64,000 nt of DNA from Vogesella mureinivorans (lineage in GTDB: Bacteria; Pseudomonadota; Gammaproteobacteria; Burkholderiales; Chromobacteriaceae): positions 248,001-312,000 of the forward strand of contig NZ_VMTV02000178.1 of NCBI RefSeq assembly GCF_007644035.1, in the 5' to 3' direction. The notes beneath the pieces are model-generated. The model was not told the origin of the DNA and made no database searches. It saw only the letters and a program-made list of their open reading frames with translations. Made by a program: the position numbers and the translations under genes. Positions 8,100 to 17,835 of this stretch are shown in pieces. Each line of letters opens with the position of its first letter. Position 1 is the first letter of the stretch.

Positions 8100-8984
8100 A
8101 TGGTTGAGCTTACAGACGATGAGGCACGCTTCAAAACGCTTCTGCAACGCCCCTACATTGCGTGGCCTACGATCATGCTGGCAGTAGCCGGGTTACTGGT
8201 CTATGTATTGGCCATTACCGCACAGCACTATGGCCTGATCCCCGCCTGGCTGGCAGTGGCCTGCACGTCGATAGCGGCATTCTGGTTTTTCACCGTTTTT
8301 CATGATGCCTCCCACAACAGCCTGAGCCAAAACAAAAACATCAACGATTGGCTGGGGCGCTTGGCCGTCTGCTTCTTGATCATGCTCCCCTTGTATAGTG
8401 CCAATCGATTTATCCATATGCAGCACCACCGTTTTACCAACGAGGCGGACGACCTGGATCCTGACACCTGGGCTGTGGGTGGACCACGCTGGCAAATCCC
8501 CCTGCGCTGGATGGTGCAAGACATTCGTTATTACACTTACTACATTCCCAAGATGTCGCAACGTCCGCGTGCGGAGCTGGTGGAAAGCGCCTGGGCGATT
8601 GTTTTCTTCCTCGTTACCGTGGGCGGCCTGGTGGCTGCAGGGTTTGGCTGGGAAGTGCTGCTGTACTGGTTTCTGCCCGGACGCATCGCCATTGTGATGC
8701 TGGTGCTGACCTTTAGCGTTCTGCCCCATGTGCCGCATGAAGTCACGCAAAAAGACGACAAATACCGCGCCACCAATGTGCGCGTGGGTTACGAGTGGCT
8801 GCTGTCTCCCTTATTGCTGAACCAAAACTACCATTTGGTACATCACCTCTACCCCACCGTGCCGTTTTACCGCTACCTGGCAGTGTGGCGGGCGAAAGAG
8901 CGCTTTCACCGGGCACAAAACCCCATGCTCTTGCAGGCATTTTCCAATCAAGAAATTGTGTCCAGCCAGAAAATCACCAGCTAA
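8100..8984 (+). CDS. Membrane fatty-acid desaturase family protein
   Basis: The 294-residue membrane protein has the three His clusters of the di-iron desaturase/hydroxylase superfamily: HDASH at about residue 68, HMQHH at about 106 and HLVHH at about 243. Hydrophobic segments lie around 20-75, 98-105 and 160-215. The last box is followed by LYPTVPFYRY, seen in short desaturase/beta-carotene hydroxylase-like proteins. The substrate cannot be told from sequence; a membrane acyl chain or carotenoid is possible. The ATG at 8100 is preferred over the in-frame ATG at 8085 because AAGGAA (8088-8093) sits at the right distance before it. Confidence 0.88.
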   Translation: MVELTDDEARFKTLLQRPYIAWPTIMLAVAGLLVYVLAITAQHYGLIPAWLAVACTSIAAFWFFTVFHDASHNSLSQNKNINDWLGRLAVCFLIMLPLYSANRFIHMQHHRFTNEADDLDPDTWAVGGPRWQIPLRWMVQDIRYYTYYIPKMSQRPRAELVESAWAIVFFLVTVGGLVAAGFGWEVLLYWFLPGRIAIVMLVLTFSVLPHVPHEVTQKDDKYRATNVRVGYEWLLSPLLLNQNYHLVHHLYPTVPFYRYLAVWRAKERFHRAQNPMLLQAFSNQEIVSSQKITS

Positions 8985-8987
8985 AAC

Positions 8988-9010
8988 GCCACCGAAAGGT
9001 GGCTTTTTTT
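8988..9010 (+). terminator. Terminator after the desaturase gene
   Basis: GCCACC-GAAA-GGTGGC followed by seven T, four bp after the stop codon. Confidence 0.92.
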
Positions 9011-9385
9011 GGGCAGGGGTTCAGGCCGGGGTGGCATTCCTTAAGCTCACGCCCATTAATGCCACTGGCAAAGACACTTGACAGTGAGGGGCGTTATGAG
9101 CCGGATTGGGTCTTCAATCACCCATGCATCCGGCTATCGGCGCCACGCCCTGTGACCCAAGTCGCGGAACGTGTCGCTTTGCATCCGCCGGATTAAGGGG
9201 TCGCGCGGCAAGCGGGCATAAATCGGGTGCACCAAAGCCTCAACACGCCACGCCAGGCGAGCCTGCGGGACTGCGTGTTTTCCCTTTCTTTGGGTACTTT
9301 CTTTTGGCGACACAAAAGAAAGCACCCCGCCGCCACGCGGAAAGCGGCAGGCACATACGCCGCGCAGCGGCACCACAAAACAAAA

Positions 9386-9425
9386 AAGGTTGGCCGCCAT
9401 ACCGTGACGGCATGCGGCCAACCTT
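9386..9425. repeat. Inverted pair of the 10-bp repeat (hairpin b1)
   Basis: AAGGTTGGCCGC and GCGGCCAACCTT flank CATACCGTGACGGCAT. The arms are inverted copies of the window-wide TGCGGCCAAC repeat with the CTT extension. Confidence 0.85.
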
Positions 9426-9833
9426 TCAATTTTTCGTGCGATCACATAGTAGGTCTTGAATCCGCTGCGCGGATGATAGTTACAGCCGGTTCCGCCCGGC
9501 AGGCAGGAAGGGGGCGGGTCGCCGCCCCCTTTCTATCGCTGAGCGAATCAAAGATTCGCACGCAGACCCCTCGCCCCCGCGGTCCGCGAAACCCCGGCAA
9601 AAAGCCCACCGCAAGGCGCTGCCCAAGGGGGCATGGGTCGCAACACAAGATTGGCCGCAGCAACGTAAATGTTTGCGGCCAACCTTTCATTTTGTTGGCA
9701 GGAAAAACCTCGGAGTTTTACCCACCCTACGCCCAGACAACACCATACCGGCGCCGCCCTATCCCGTTGGCGCGAGCCGGGTCAAACGGTTTGCCCCAGG
9801 ATTGTGCTGAGCGAATCGAAGATTCGCACGCGC

Positions 9834-10127
9834 AAGACGCCGATTTGTCTGAGTTCCGAGCCGTTAGCGAGGGACGAGTTCGGCGGCGCCTGGGGCGGGC
9901 CGTTTGGCGCGGGGTTTCGAGCAGCCCCGGGTCGCCTTTTCTTTGGGTACTTTCTTTTGGCGACGCAAAAGAAAGTATCCCGCCGCCGCGCGGAAAGCGG
10001 CAGAAAATCACGCCGCGCAGCGGCATCACAAGACAAAAGGTTGGCCGCAATACCGTGACGGCATGCGGCCAACTTTGCGGGGCACGGTAAACGTTGAGCT
10101 TCATTTCACTCAGCCCAACCTACAGGC
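9834..10127. repeat. Long direct repeat, copy 1
   Basis: About 295 bp from AAGACGCCGATTTGTCTGAG to CCCAACCTACAGGCT. It contains the CTTTGGGTACTTTCTTTTGG block, a GTTGGCCGCA/TGCGGCCAAC hairpin and a terminal imperfect inverted repeat (GTTGAGCT..AGCCCAAC). Confidence 0.85.
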
Positions 10128-10558
10128 TACACGCTTAATTCATAGGAAGGATGGGCTTTGTATCCGCTTCGCGGATGATGATTACAGCCGGTTCCGCCCG
10201 GCAGGCAGGAAGGGGGCGGGTCGCCGCCCCCTTTCATCCCCCTCGCCCCCGCGGTCCGCGAAACCCCGGCAAAAAGCCCACCGCAAGGCGCTGCCGAACT
10301 CGCCCTACGCTAACGGCTCCGGGCTCAAACAAATCGGCCGCTTAAAACCTTGCGGCAGACTTTTTACCGGCGCTCCCCAAGGGGGCATGGGTCGTAGCAC
10401 AAAGTTGGCCGCAGTAACGTAAATGTTTGCGGCCAACCTTTTAAGGCTACAAAAGCATTCAAGACCCAAAGCACACAAACCAGTCAATTAATAGAACCGC
10501 ACCGGCGCCGCCCTATCCCGTTGGCGCGAGCCGGGTCAAACGGTTTGCCCCAGGTTTT

Positions 10559-10853
10559 AAGACGCCGATTTGTCTGAGTCCCGAGCCGTTAGCGAGGGAC
10601 GAGTTCGGCGGTGCCTGGGGCGGGCCGTTTGGCACGGGGTTTCGAGCAGCCCCGGGTCGTCTTTTCTTTGGGTACTTTCTTTTGGCGACGCAAAAGAAAG
10701 TATCCCGCCGCCGCGCGGAAAGCGGCATGCCAATACGCCGCGCAGCGGCACACAAAATAAAAAGGTTGGCCGCAATACCGTGACGGCATGCGGCCAACCT
10801 TGCAGGGCGCGGTAAACGTTGGGCTTCATTTCATTCAGCCCAACCTACGAGCT
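10559..10853. repeat. Long direct repeat, copy 2
   Basis: Nearly identical to 11051-11345 at an offset of 492 bp and similar to 9834-10127. It ends with the inverted repeat GTTGGGCT..AGCCCAAC. Confidence 0.88.
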
Positions 10854-11050
10854 TTTTACCGGCGCTCCCCAAGGGGGCATGGGTCGCAGCACAAGGTTGG
10901 CCGCAGTATCGTAAATGTTTGCGGCCAACCTTTCATTTTATTGGCAGGAAAAACCTCGGAGTTTTACCCACCCTACGCCCAGACAACACCATACCGACGC
11001 CGCCCTATCCCGTTGGCGCGAGCCGGGTCAAACGGTTTGCCCCAGGTTTT

Positions 11051-11345
11051 AAGACGCCGATTTGTTTGAGTCCCGAGCCGTTAGCGAGGGACGAGTTCGG
11101 CGACGCCTGGGGCGGGCCGTTTGGCACGGGGTTTCGAGCAGCCCCGGGTCGCCTTTTCTTTGGGTACTTTCTTTTGGCGACGCAAAAGAAAGTATCCCGC
11201 CGCCGCGCGGAAAGCGGCATGCCAATACGCCGCGCAGCGGCACACAAGACAAAAAGGTTGGCCGCAACACCGTGACGGCATGCGGCCAACCTTGCGGGGC
11301 GCGGTGAACGTTGGGCTTCATTTCATTCAGCCCAACCTACGGGCT
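11051..11345. repeat. Long direct repeat, copy 3
   Basis: Third copy of the 295-bp module. Its right border runs into the stop codon (11344-11346) of the RelA/SpoT-domain gene, so the repeat marks the 3' boundary of that AT-rich gene. Confidence 0.88.
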
Positions 11346-12411
11346 ATAAAATATTATCAGGCAACAAAACCTCCTCCACACGCTTTGCTATCACCATAAA
11401 TCGCTTAGCACGTGAAATACCTCGCCCGGAAGGATATTTCCTCTTCAAAAGCTCACAAAATTCACTATTTTTCAACAACAAAACCAAGAGAATATCAGAA
11501 GTACTTCCATTAACCTTTGTCGAAATATCTTGCTCAGTCAACTTACCCCCCACACGAGCAACCAAATCCAACGCCTCAGAATAAGAGCTTTGCTCATTAT
11601 AATTAATTGCCTGCTTTACTTTTGAAAGCGTATTCAAATTCAAATCATTCACACAGATAGAATACACCTGACCAGAATATTCAGAAAAGTTACTTGCAGA
11701 TGGAAAAATACTATTCATTTTTACAACAAAATCATATTCATCAGCAAACTTACCATCTTCTTTTGACTGCCTTGCAGAAGTCATATCAAGCAGCTGATTA
11801 ATAATAATATCACCGGATTCTGCCAAATGCCCCATTGCATCCAATAGGCTATTTTCAGCAGGGGAAATCTCCCCAGAAAGTGGCTTATACCTAATATCGT
11901 GCTCAACTTCATTGAAGACATGTGCCAACAAACTGCAAACCTGTATTTCGCACGAAACATCACGCAAGTTGAAATTAGTATCAACACAATACTGATCAGT
12001 CAGTCGAACTTGGCAGTGCGTCGCCCTATAAAATCCATGTGCCTTTATATCGGGCACAACGGTTTCAGAGCCAACCCCTCGGAAGTACTCCAATATTTTA
12101 TCTACAACCTTAACTCTATCCGATTCAACATAAGTCAGCACTCTGACGCCAGAAAAATCTTTTATTTTACCGAAAACGCCATCCACAGAAGAAAGCTCAA
12201 TTCCATGCTCATTATTATCCATATACTTAATTAGTTTCTTTTTAAGTCTTTCTGGATTTTTAGCACGCCATTGAACTGTGCCTCTTAAAGCATGATCATC
12301 AAGTATCTGCCTGACAATAGTTGCCGTTACCTCTGCCATCTTGTGGTACCGATCGTACTCGCGAAGATAACGAGCTACCGCGTCATCGATAACTTCCATA
12401 GTTAATGCCAT
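11344..12411 (-). CDS. RelA/SpoT-domain nucleotidyl (pyrophospho)transferase, AT-rich
   Basis: The N-terminal about 210 residues match the RelA/SpoT synthetase fold: a basic segment WRAKNPERLKKKLIKY, KIKDFSGVRVLTY, GFYRATHCQVRL and CEIQVCSLLAHVFNEVEHD. Such enzymes transfer pyrophosphate from ATP to GTP/GDP, or in toxic variants to adenine nucleotides or tRNA. The usual EIQVR motif reads EIQVC. There is no HD hydrolase domain. A C-terminal extension of about 140 residues is unrecognised. A long small-alarmone-synthetase protein with an extra C-terminal domain could be a self-contained toxin-antitoxin of the CapRel type; this is inference. G+C is roughly 40 percent against about 62 percent around it, pointing to transfer. 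Start options are 12411, 12399 or 12429 (the last lies inside a terminator); none has a clear ribosome-binding site. Confidence 0.85.
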   Translation of the reverse strand: MALTMEVIDDAVARYLREYDRYHKMAEVTATIVRQILDDHALRGTVQWRAKNPERLKKKLIKYMDNNEHGIELSSVDGVFGKIKDFSGVRVLTYVESDRVKVVDKILEYFRGVGSETVVPDIKAHGFYRATHCQVRLTDQYCVDTNFNLRDVSCEIQVCSLLAHVFNEVEHDIRYKPLSGEISPAENSLLDAMGHLAESGDIIINQLLDMTSARQSKEDGKFADEYDFVVKMNSIFPSASNFSEYSGQVYSICVNDLNLNTLSKVKQAINYNEQSSYSEALDLVARVGGKLTEQDISTKVNGSTSDILLVLLLKNSEFCELLKRKYPSGRGISRAKRFMVIAKRVEEVLLPDNIL

Positions 12412-12415
12412 ATAC

Positions 12416-12449
12416 AAAACCCCCGTCACCTTTCGATGACGGGGGTTTT
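12416..12449 (-). terminator. Terminator after valS
   Basis: AAAACCCCCGTCA and TGACGGGGGTTTT form a strong stem with T tracts on both strands, 21 bp after the valS stop. It separates valS from the RelA/SpoT gene. Confidence 0.92.
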
Positions 12450-12470
12450 ATCACAGATGACAACGCGCTA

Positions 12471-15287
12471 TCAAGCCAACTTGACCAGCTGCGCCTTCAC
12501 CTTCTCCAGCTTGTCATTCAGCTCCGCCAGCTGCGCCTTGTCGCGCTCTACCAGATGCGCCGGGGCTTTATCGATATAGCCCGGCTTCTCCAGCTTGGCC
12601 GTCAGCTTGGCCAGCTCCGCTTCCACCTTGCCCTGCTCTTTGGTGAGGCGGGCGGTTTCGGCGGCTTTGTCCACTTCCACCTTCAGCATCAGGCGGGCGT
12701 TGCCCGACATGGCTACCGGTGCGTCGTCGGCTGGCAGGGCGGCTACGATGCTGCCTTCGGTCAGGCGGGCCAGCAGCTTCAGGTAGGGCACGAAGTCGGC
12801 GATGCTGGCGTCGGCGGTTTCGATGAACAGCGGCGCTTTTACCGCCGGGCCGATGCCCATTTCACCGCGCAGGTTACGCACGGCGTTGACCATGTCCTTG
12901 AAGGCGTCCATGCGCGCGTTGGCCGCGGCATTGATCTTCTCGGGCACGGCTACCGGCCACTGCGCCAGCATGATGCTGTCGGTGTGCTTGGCGTTGGCCA
13001 GCGGGGCCACGGTTTGCCACAGCTCTTCGGTGATGAACGGCATCAGCGGGTGGGTAAGGCGCAGGGCCACTTCCAGCACGCGCACGATGGTGCGGCGGGT
13101 GGCACGCTGCTGCGCGTCGTTACCGGTTTGCAGCTGTACTTTGGCCAGCTCTACGTACCAGTCGCAGTACTCGTTCCAGATGAATTCGTAGATGATCTGG
13201 GCGGCCAGGTCGAAGCGGTAGGTTTCCAGCGCGTTGGTCACGTCGGCTTCGGCTTGCTGCAGGCGGCCGATGATCCACTGGTCAACAAAGCTGTATTCCA
13301 GCGGCAGGGTTTCGTCCTGGCCGCAGTCTTTGCCTTCCACGTTCATCATCACGAAGCGGGTGGCGTTCCACAGCTTGTTGCAGAAGTTGCGGTAGCCTTC
13401 GGCGCGTTTGAAGTCGAAGTTGACCGAGCGGCCCAAGGTGGCGTAGCTGGCCATGGTGAAGCGCAGCGCGTCGGTGCCGTAGGCCGGGATGCCGTCCGGG
13501 AACAGCTTTTCGGTGGCTTTGGCGATGGCCGGGGCTTTTTCGGGGCGGCGCAGGCCGGTGGTGCGTTTTTCTACCAGCGGGGCCAGGGCGATGCCGTCGA
13601 TCAGGTCGACCGGGTCGATGACGTTGCCTTCCGACTTGGACATCTTCTTGCCTTCGTGGTCGCGCACCATGCCGTGGATGTAAACGTCACGGAACGGTAC
13701 TTTGCCGGTGAAGTGCTTGGTCATCATGATCATCCGGGCAACCCAGAAGAAGATGATTTCGTAGCCGGTGACCAGCACGTTGCTGGTAACGAAGGCTTTA
13801 AGGTCTGGCGTGTCTTGCGGCCAACCCAGGGTGGAGAACGGCACCAGGGCGGAGCTGAACCAGGTGTCCAGTACATCCTGTTCGCGGCGCAGGGTTTTGC
13901 CCGGCGCTTTGGCCTGGGCTTCGGCTTCGGTGCGGCCAACGTAGATGTTGCCGTCTTCGTCGTACCAGGCCGGGATCTGGTGGCCCCACCACAGCTGGCG
14001 GCTGATGCACCAGTCCTGGATGTTGTTCATCCACTGGTTGTAGGTGTTGACCCAGTTTTCCGGGATGAAGCGCACTTCGCCACTGGCCACGGCGTCGATG
14101 GCTTTTTGTGCGATGGACTGGCCGGTGGCGTCGCCCTCGCCTACTTTGCTCATGGCGACGAACCACTGGTCGGTGAGCAGCGGCTCGATCACGGTACCGG
14201 TACGGTCGCCGCGCGGCACCATCAGCTTGTGCGGTTTGGTTTCCAGCAGCAGGCCCTGGGCGTCCAGGTCTTTGAGCATGGCTTTGCGCGCGTCGGCGGT
14301 GGACAGGCCGGCGTAGGCGGCCGGCAGCTCGATGCTGCCTTGGGCGCTGCCGTCAAAGCCGAATACTTGCGCTTTAGCCAGGATGGTGGCGTCCAGGCTC
14401 ATCACGTTGATGAGCTGGGTGCTGTGGCGTTTGCCGACTTCGTAGTCGTTGAAGTCGTGGGCCGGGGTGATCTTGACGAAGCCGGTGCCGAATTCTTTAT
14501 CAACGTACTCGTCGGCAATCACCGGAATCTGGCGGCCGGTAAGCGGCAGCTCGACCAGCTTGCCGACCAGGTGGGCAAAGCGCTCGTCGGTGGGGTTTAC
14601 CGCTACGGCCACGTCGCCCAGCAGGGTTTCCGGGCGGGTGGTGGCCACGGTGATGCTTTCATCGCTACCCACTACCGGGTATTTGATGTGCCACATGTGG
14701 CCGTCTTCTTCCTCGGAAACCACTTCGAGGTCGGAGATGGCGGTGCCCAGCTTGGCGTCCCAGTTGGACAGGCGCTTGCCACGGTAGATCAGGCCTTGCT
14801 CGAACAGGCGCACGAACACTTCGGTGACCACGTCGGCGCGTACGTCATCCATGGTGAAGTATTCACGGCCCCAGTCTACCGAGCAGCCAACACGGCGCAT
14901 CTGGCTGGTGATGGTGCCGCCGGACTTTTCTTTCCATTCCCATACCTTGGCGGTAAAGGCGTCGCGGCCCAGGTCGAAGCGGCTGATGCCTTGCTCGGCC
15001 AGCTGGCGCTCTACCACGATCTGGGTGGCGATACCGGCGTGGTCGGTACCCGGAATCCACACCGTGTTGTCGCCCTTCATGCGGTAGTAACGCGTGAGGC
15101 CATCCATGATGGTCTGGTTGAAGGCGTGGCCCATGTGCAGCGTGCCGGTCACGTTGGGCGGTGGCAGCTGGATGGCAAAGGACGGCTTGGTGGTATCCAT
15201 GTGCGGCTTGAAGTAGCCGGACTGTTCCCATTGATCGTACCAGCGACGTTCGATGTCGCCCGGCTCGTAGCTTTTGGCAAGTTCCAT
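12471..15287 (-). CDS. valS: Valyl-tRNA synthetase
   Basis: Class I enzyme that charges tRNA-Val and edits threonine. The product is about 938 residues with signature HIGH as HMGH near residue 46, an editing-domain region ([18 protein letters not shown]), KMSKSEGN, an anticodon-binding region and a C-terminal coiled coil ([19 protein letters not shown]). The ATG at 15287 gives [13 protein letters not shown], matching the family start; an ATG two codons upstream (15293) is equally possible. It is single-cistron: a terminator follows, and the divergent diguanylate cyclase gene begins about 210 bp upstream. Two copies of the TGCGGCCAAC repeat lie in it, in different reading frames. Confidence 0.97.
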   Translation of the reverse strand: MELAKSYEPGDIERRWYDQWEQSGYFKPHMDTTKPSFAIQLPPPNVTGTLHMGHAFNQTIMDGLTRYYRMKGDNTVWIPGTDHAGIATQIVVERQLAEQGISRFDLGRDAFTAKVWEWKEKSGGTITSQMRRVGCSVDWGREYFTMDDVRADVVTEVFVRLFEQGLIYRGKRLSNWDAKLGTAISDLEVVSEEEDGHMWHIKYPVVGSDESITVATTRPETLLGDVAVAVNPTDERFAHLVGKLVELPLTGRQIPVIADEYVDKEFGTGFVKITPAHDFNDYEVGKRHSTQLINVMSLDATILAKAQVFGFDGSAQGSIELPAAYAGLSTADARKAMLKDLDAQGLLLETKPHKLMVPRGDRTGTVIEPLLTDQWFVAMSKVGEGDATGQSIAQKAIDAVASGEVRFIPENWVNTYNQWMNNIQDWCISRQLWWGHQIPAWYDEDGNIYVGRTEAEAQAKAPGKTLRREQDVLDTWFSSALVPFSTLGWPQDTPDLKAFVTSNVLVTGYEIIFFWVARMIMMTKHFTGKVPFRDVYIHGMVRDHEGKKMSKSEGNVIDPVDLIDGIALAPLVEKRTTGLRRPEKAPAIAKATEKLFPDGIPAYGTDALRFTMASYATLGRSVNFDFKRAEGYRNFCNKLWNATRFVMMNVEGKDCGQDETLPLEYSFVDQWIIGRLQQAEADVTNALETYRFDLAAQIIYEFIWNEYCDWYVELAKVQLQTGNDAQQRATRRTIVRVLEVALRLTHPLMPFITEELWQTVAPLANAKHTDSIMLAQWPVAVPEKINAAANARMDAFKDMVNAVRNLRGEMGIGPAVKAPLFIETADASIADFVPYLKLLARLTEGSIVAALPADDAPVAMSGNARLMLKVEVDKAAETARLTKEQGKVEAELAKLTAKLEKPGYIDKAPAHLVERDKAQLAELNDKLEKVKAQLVKLA

Positions 15288-15500
15288 GGTCATGGTGTGA
15301 ATTCGGTCTGAGTGAGGCAAAAATGGCTGAAATTATAAACCGATCTGCTGCACTGCGTCCCGCTTGCTGCCATGAAGCTTTATCAGATAACACGTTGGCC
15401 GCGACAATCTTCACAAAAGCCATGTATATATGACTAAGCAACACTGTTTTTTACATGGCCCGCCACCTGGCGGCTGTAACCTAGCCCAGACCCGAATACC

Positions 15501-16724
15501 ATGTCCAGCAACAAGATTCTACTGGTAGAGGACAACACCTCTGTCTTGCGCACCATGCAGCGCATCATCGAAAACGATGGCTTTGCGGTGGTATGCGCCA
15601 CCACTCTGCGCGAGGTGGAAGCCATTCTTGCCCAGAACGAGCATAGCTTCATGGCTTGCGTGCTGGACTATTGTCTGCCCGATGCCCCGGACGGCGAAAC
15701 GCTACCGGTAGTGCTGGCCAAAAAAATCCCCACCATTGTGCTGACGGCGCGCAGCGATATGGAAACGCGGGAAAAGGTGTTGCTGCAGCCGGTGGTGGAC
15801 TACGTGCCCAAAGACACGCCCGCTGCGTTTGAATACACCATCAAGATGATACGCCGCATCCACCACAACCCCGGCATACGGGTGCTGGTGGTGGATGATT
15901 CGGTCACCATACGCAGCTATCTGCGCCAGCTGCTGCGCCGCCACCTGTACGAAGTGCTGGAAGCCCCCGAGGCCGACACGGCGCTGCGCATGCTGCGTGA
16001 CGACCCGACTATCCGCCTGGTGCTGTCCGACCATGACATGCCCGGCAAGAACGGCGTAACCATGGTCAGCGAGATCCGCCGCTTTCGCAGCCATGAGGAG
16101 CTGGCGATCATCGGTATTTCCGGCAGCCAGGACCCGGCCATGACCGCGCGCTTCATCAAGGCCGGCGCCGATGACTACTTGAACAAGCCGTTTAACCACG
16201 AAGAGTTTTTCTGCCGCGTAACGCGTAACGTGGAATTCGTGGAAAACTTGCGCGCCCTGTCGCGCGCCGCGCGCGAAGACCCGCTGACCGGCCTGCCCAA
16301 CCGCCGCTATTTCTTTGAAAATGTGCTGAAGCAAACGCAGCCGTTTGGCGTGGCGATGGTGGATATCGACCACTTCAAGCGCATCAACGACCGCTACGGC
16401 CACGACATAGGCGACCTGGCGCTGAAACTGGTGGCAGACCTGCTGCGCGACCAGTTCCCCGGCAAGCACATTGCGCGCTTTGGCGGCGAAGAGTTTGTCA
16501 TCCTGATGCAAGCCCGCAGCGAGCAAGACATGATGGCCGCCATGGAAGCGTTTCGCACCAGCGTCGCCGAAGCGGTGTTCCCCACCAGCCAGGGCGATTT
16601 GCAGTTTACGCTGAGCATAGGCGTCGCCGCCGGCCTGCCGGATGTCAGCGCCCTGCTGAAACTGGCAGACGAGCGCCTGTACATGGCCAAGAGCCGCGGG
16701 CGCAACCAGGTGTGTACCGGCTAG
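15501..16724 (+). CDS. Response regulator with two receiver domains and a GGDEF domain
   Basis: A 407-residue PleD-like protein. Receiver 1 (about 5-115) has ED near residue 10, phospho-acceptor Asp in CVLDYCLPD and Lys in VPKDTP. Receiver 2 (about 125-240) has VDDS, LSDHDMPG and NKPF. The GGDEF domain (about 250-405) has DPLTGLPNRRYF and the active motif RFGGEEF, so it should make cyclic di-GMP from two GTP. The inhibitory RxxD site normally five residues before GGEEF is absent (sequence there is FPGKHIA). The start ATG at 15501 lacks a good ribosome-binding site. No histidine kinase is adjacent. Confidence 0.93.
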   Translation: MSSNKILLVEDNTSVLRTMQRIIENDGFAVVCATTLREVEAILAQNEHSFMACVLDYCLPDAPDGETLPVVLAKKIPTIVLTARSDMETREKVLLQPVVDYVPKDTPAAFEYTIKMIRRIHHNPGIRVLVVDDSVTIRSYLRQLLRRHLYEVLEAPEADTALRMLRDDPTIRLVLSDHDMPGKNGVTMVSEIRRFRSHEELAIIGISGSQDPAMTARFIKAGADDYLNKPFNHEEFFCRVTRNVEFVENLRALSRAAREDPLTGLPNRRYFFENVLKQTQPFGVAMVDIDHFKRINDRYGHDIGDLALKLVADLLRDQFPGKHIARFGGEEFVILMQARSEQDMMAAMEAFRTSVAEAVFPTSQGDLQFTLSIGVAAGLPDVSALLKLADERLYMAKSRGRNQVCTG

Positions 16725-16770
16725 CTACGCAGAGACCGCCAGCGTTTGAGCCGGCTAGCTGATGGCTTAC

Positions 16771-16811
16771 AAGAAACCCCCCGCTTGCCTGACAAGCGGG
16801 GGGTTTCTTTT
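16771..16811. terminator. Bidirectional terminator
   Basis: AAGAAACCCCCCGCTTG pairs with CAAGCGGGGGGTTTCTT, with A and T tracts on both sides. It serves the convergent diguanylate cyclase and SDR genes. Confidence 0.93.
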
Positions 16812-16856
16812 GGCACCCATGCCGGCACGGCCAGCGCTGTTTTGATGCAGGCCAGC

Positions 16857-17690
16857 CTACGCCGCCTTGTTCAGCACCCAGTCCAGCCAGCGCGTAGGCA
16901 GCAGGCGCTTGAGGTACCAGAACACATGGGTGGGCGTGGTCACACGGTAGCGCGCCGCCGGCCGCGCTGCGGCCAACGCTTGCTCTACCTTGGCCAGCAC
17001 GGCGGTGCCCGGCAGCGTAAACGGCGCGGCGTGGCCTTCTTTCTTCAGCCGCTGCAGCTGCTTTTCGTAGCTATCGCGGTGCACGCTGCCCTGGATATCC
17101 ACGTTTTGCAGGAATTTTTGCAGCGCATTGGGGCGGAAGCGGCTTTCAATCGGGCCGGGCTCGATCAGGCTGACAAAAATGCCGCTGCCGGCCAGCTCCA
17201 GCCGCAGGGTGTCGCACAGGCCTTCCATGGCGTATTTGCTGGCGTTATAGGCACCGCGGTATTTCATGGCGGCAAAGCCCAGCACCGAGCTATTGAACAG
17301 TATGCGGCCATGGCCCTGGCGGCGCATCACCGGCAGCACGGCGTTCATCAGCTCCCAGGCGCCAAACAGGTTGGTTTCAAACTGCTCGCGCATGGCCTGG
17401 CGGCTGATGTCCTCTACCGCACCAGGCTGGCCGTAGCCGGCATTATTGAACAGGGCGTGCAGCGTGCCACCAGTGCGCTGCAACACGTCGGCCAGTGCCG
17501 TGCGTATGCTGTGGCTGTCGTCCACATCAAGCTGCAGGGCATCGGCAAAACCCTGCGCCTGCAAGCTGGCCACGTCTTCGGCACAACGAGCGGTGGCAAA
17601 CACGCGCCAGCCCTGCTGCTGCAGGCCGCGCGCTACGTCCAGGCCTATGCCGCTGGAGCAGCCGGTAATCAGGATGTTTTTTTGTGTCAT
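16857..17690 (-). CDS. Classical short-chain dehydrogenase/reductase
   Basis: The 277-residue protein has an intact SDR set: cofactor motif TGCSSGIG at about 9-16, NNAG near 88, a Ser strand (ILFNSSVLG) and the YNASK catalytic motif near 155. The C-terminal part (residues 190-277), ending in a hydrophobic tail FWYLKRLLPTRWLDWVLNKA, resembles SDRs annotated as acting on lipids or retinoids. The substrate is unknown. It lies alone between a shared terminator and the divergent alx-like gene. No clear ribosome-binding site precedes the ATG. Confidence 0.9.
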   Translation of the reverse strand: MTQKNILITGCSSGIGLDVARGLQQQGWRVFATARCAEDVASLQAQGFADALQLDVDDSHSIRTALADVLQRTGGTLHALFNNAGYGQPGAVEDISRQAMREQFETNLFGAWELMNAVLPVMRRQGHGRILFNSSVLGFAAMKYRGAYNASKYAMEGLCDTLRLELAGSGIFVSLIEPGPIESRFRPNALQKFLQNVDIQGSVHRDSYEKQLQRLKKEGHAAPFTLPGTAVLAKVEQALAAARPAARYRVTTPTHVFWYLKRLLPTRWLDWVLNKAA

Positions 17691-17835
17691 CGGTTGAACC
17701 AGTTAAAAGACATGCCTGTCAAACTGCCGCATATGTAACAATGTGTACATCGCGCCGGGCAGTACGTTGACCAACAAAACCGGCATATAATAACAAAACC
17801 TCACGACAGCCTTCATTCAAGGAGTATTCAACATA

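Larger units (their letters stand above)
9011..11343. repeat. Non-coding mosaic repeat array of about 2.3 kb
   Basis: No coherent gene is visible; the open frames are low-information products of the repeats. Recurring modules are: (a) a 40-bp block around CTTTGGGTACTTTCTTTTGG (starting near 9281, 9943, 10663, 11156); (b) hairpins AAGGTTGGCCGC..GTGACGGCATGCGGCCAACC; (c) hairpins TTGGCCGCAGTAACGTAAATGTTTGCGGCCAA; (d) a block with GGAAGGGGGCGGGTCGCCGC (near 9506 and 10208); (e) a block with CCGCGGTCCGCGAAACC (near 9577 and 10251); (f) a block with GCGAGCCGGGTCAAACGG (near 9772, 10525, 11017). Blocks recur in different orders, indicating duplication and recombination. The stretch 9011-9230 holds nothing recognisable. 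Confidence 0.9.

Noticed and set aside
9011-11343. CRISPR array
   Set aside because: Repeats are long, variable, self-complementary blocks with irregular spacing; no regular 25-40 bp repeat/spacer pattern and no cas genes.
9227-11399. Several 80-290 codon open frames in the repeat array
   Set aside because: They translate the repeats themselves, recur with the repeats, lack start signals and have no domains.
12405-15311. 968-codon open frame on the plus strand opposite valS
   Set aside because: It mirrors the codon pattern of valS, which has clear catalytic motifs; the product is a His/Gly/Val-rich shadow without any domain.
17691-17835. yybP-ykoY manganese riboswitch before the TerC/Alx gene
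   Set aside because: Expected from gene family, but I could not find the conserved loop sequences or pairing in the short leader.
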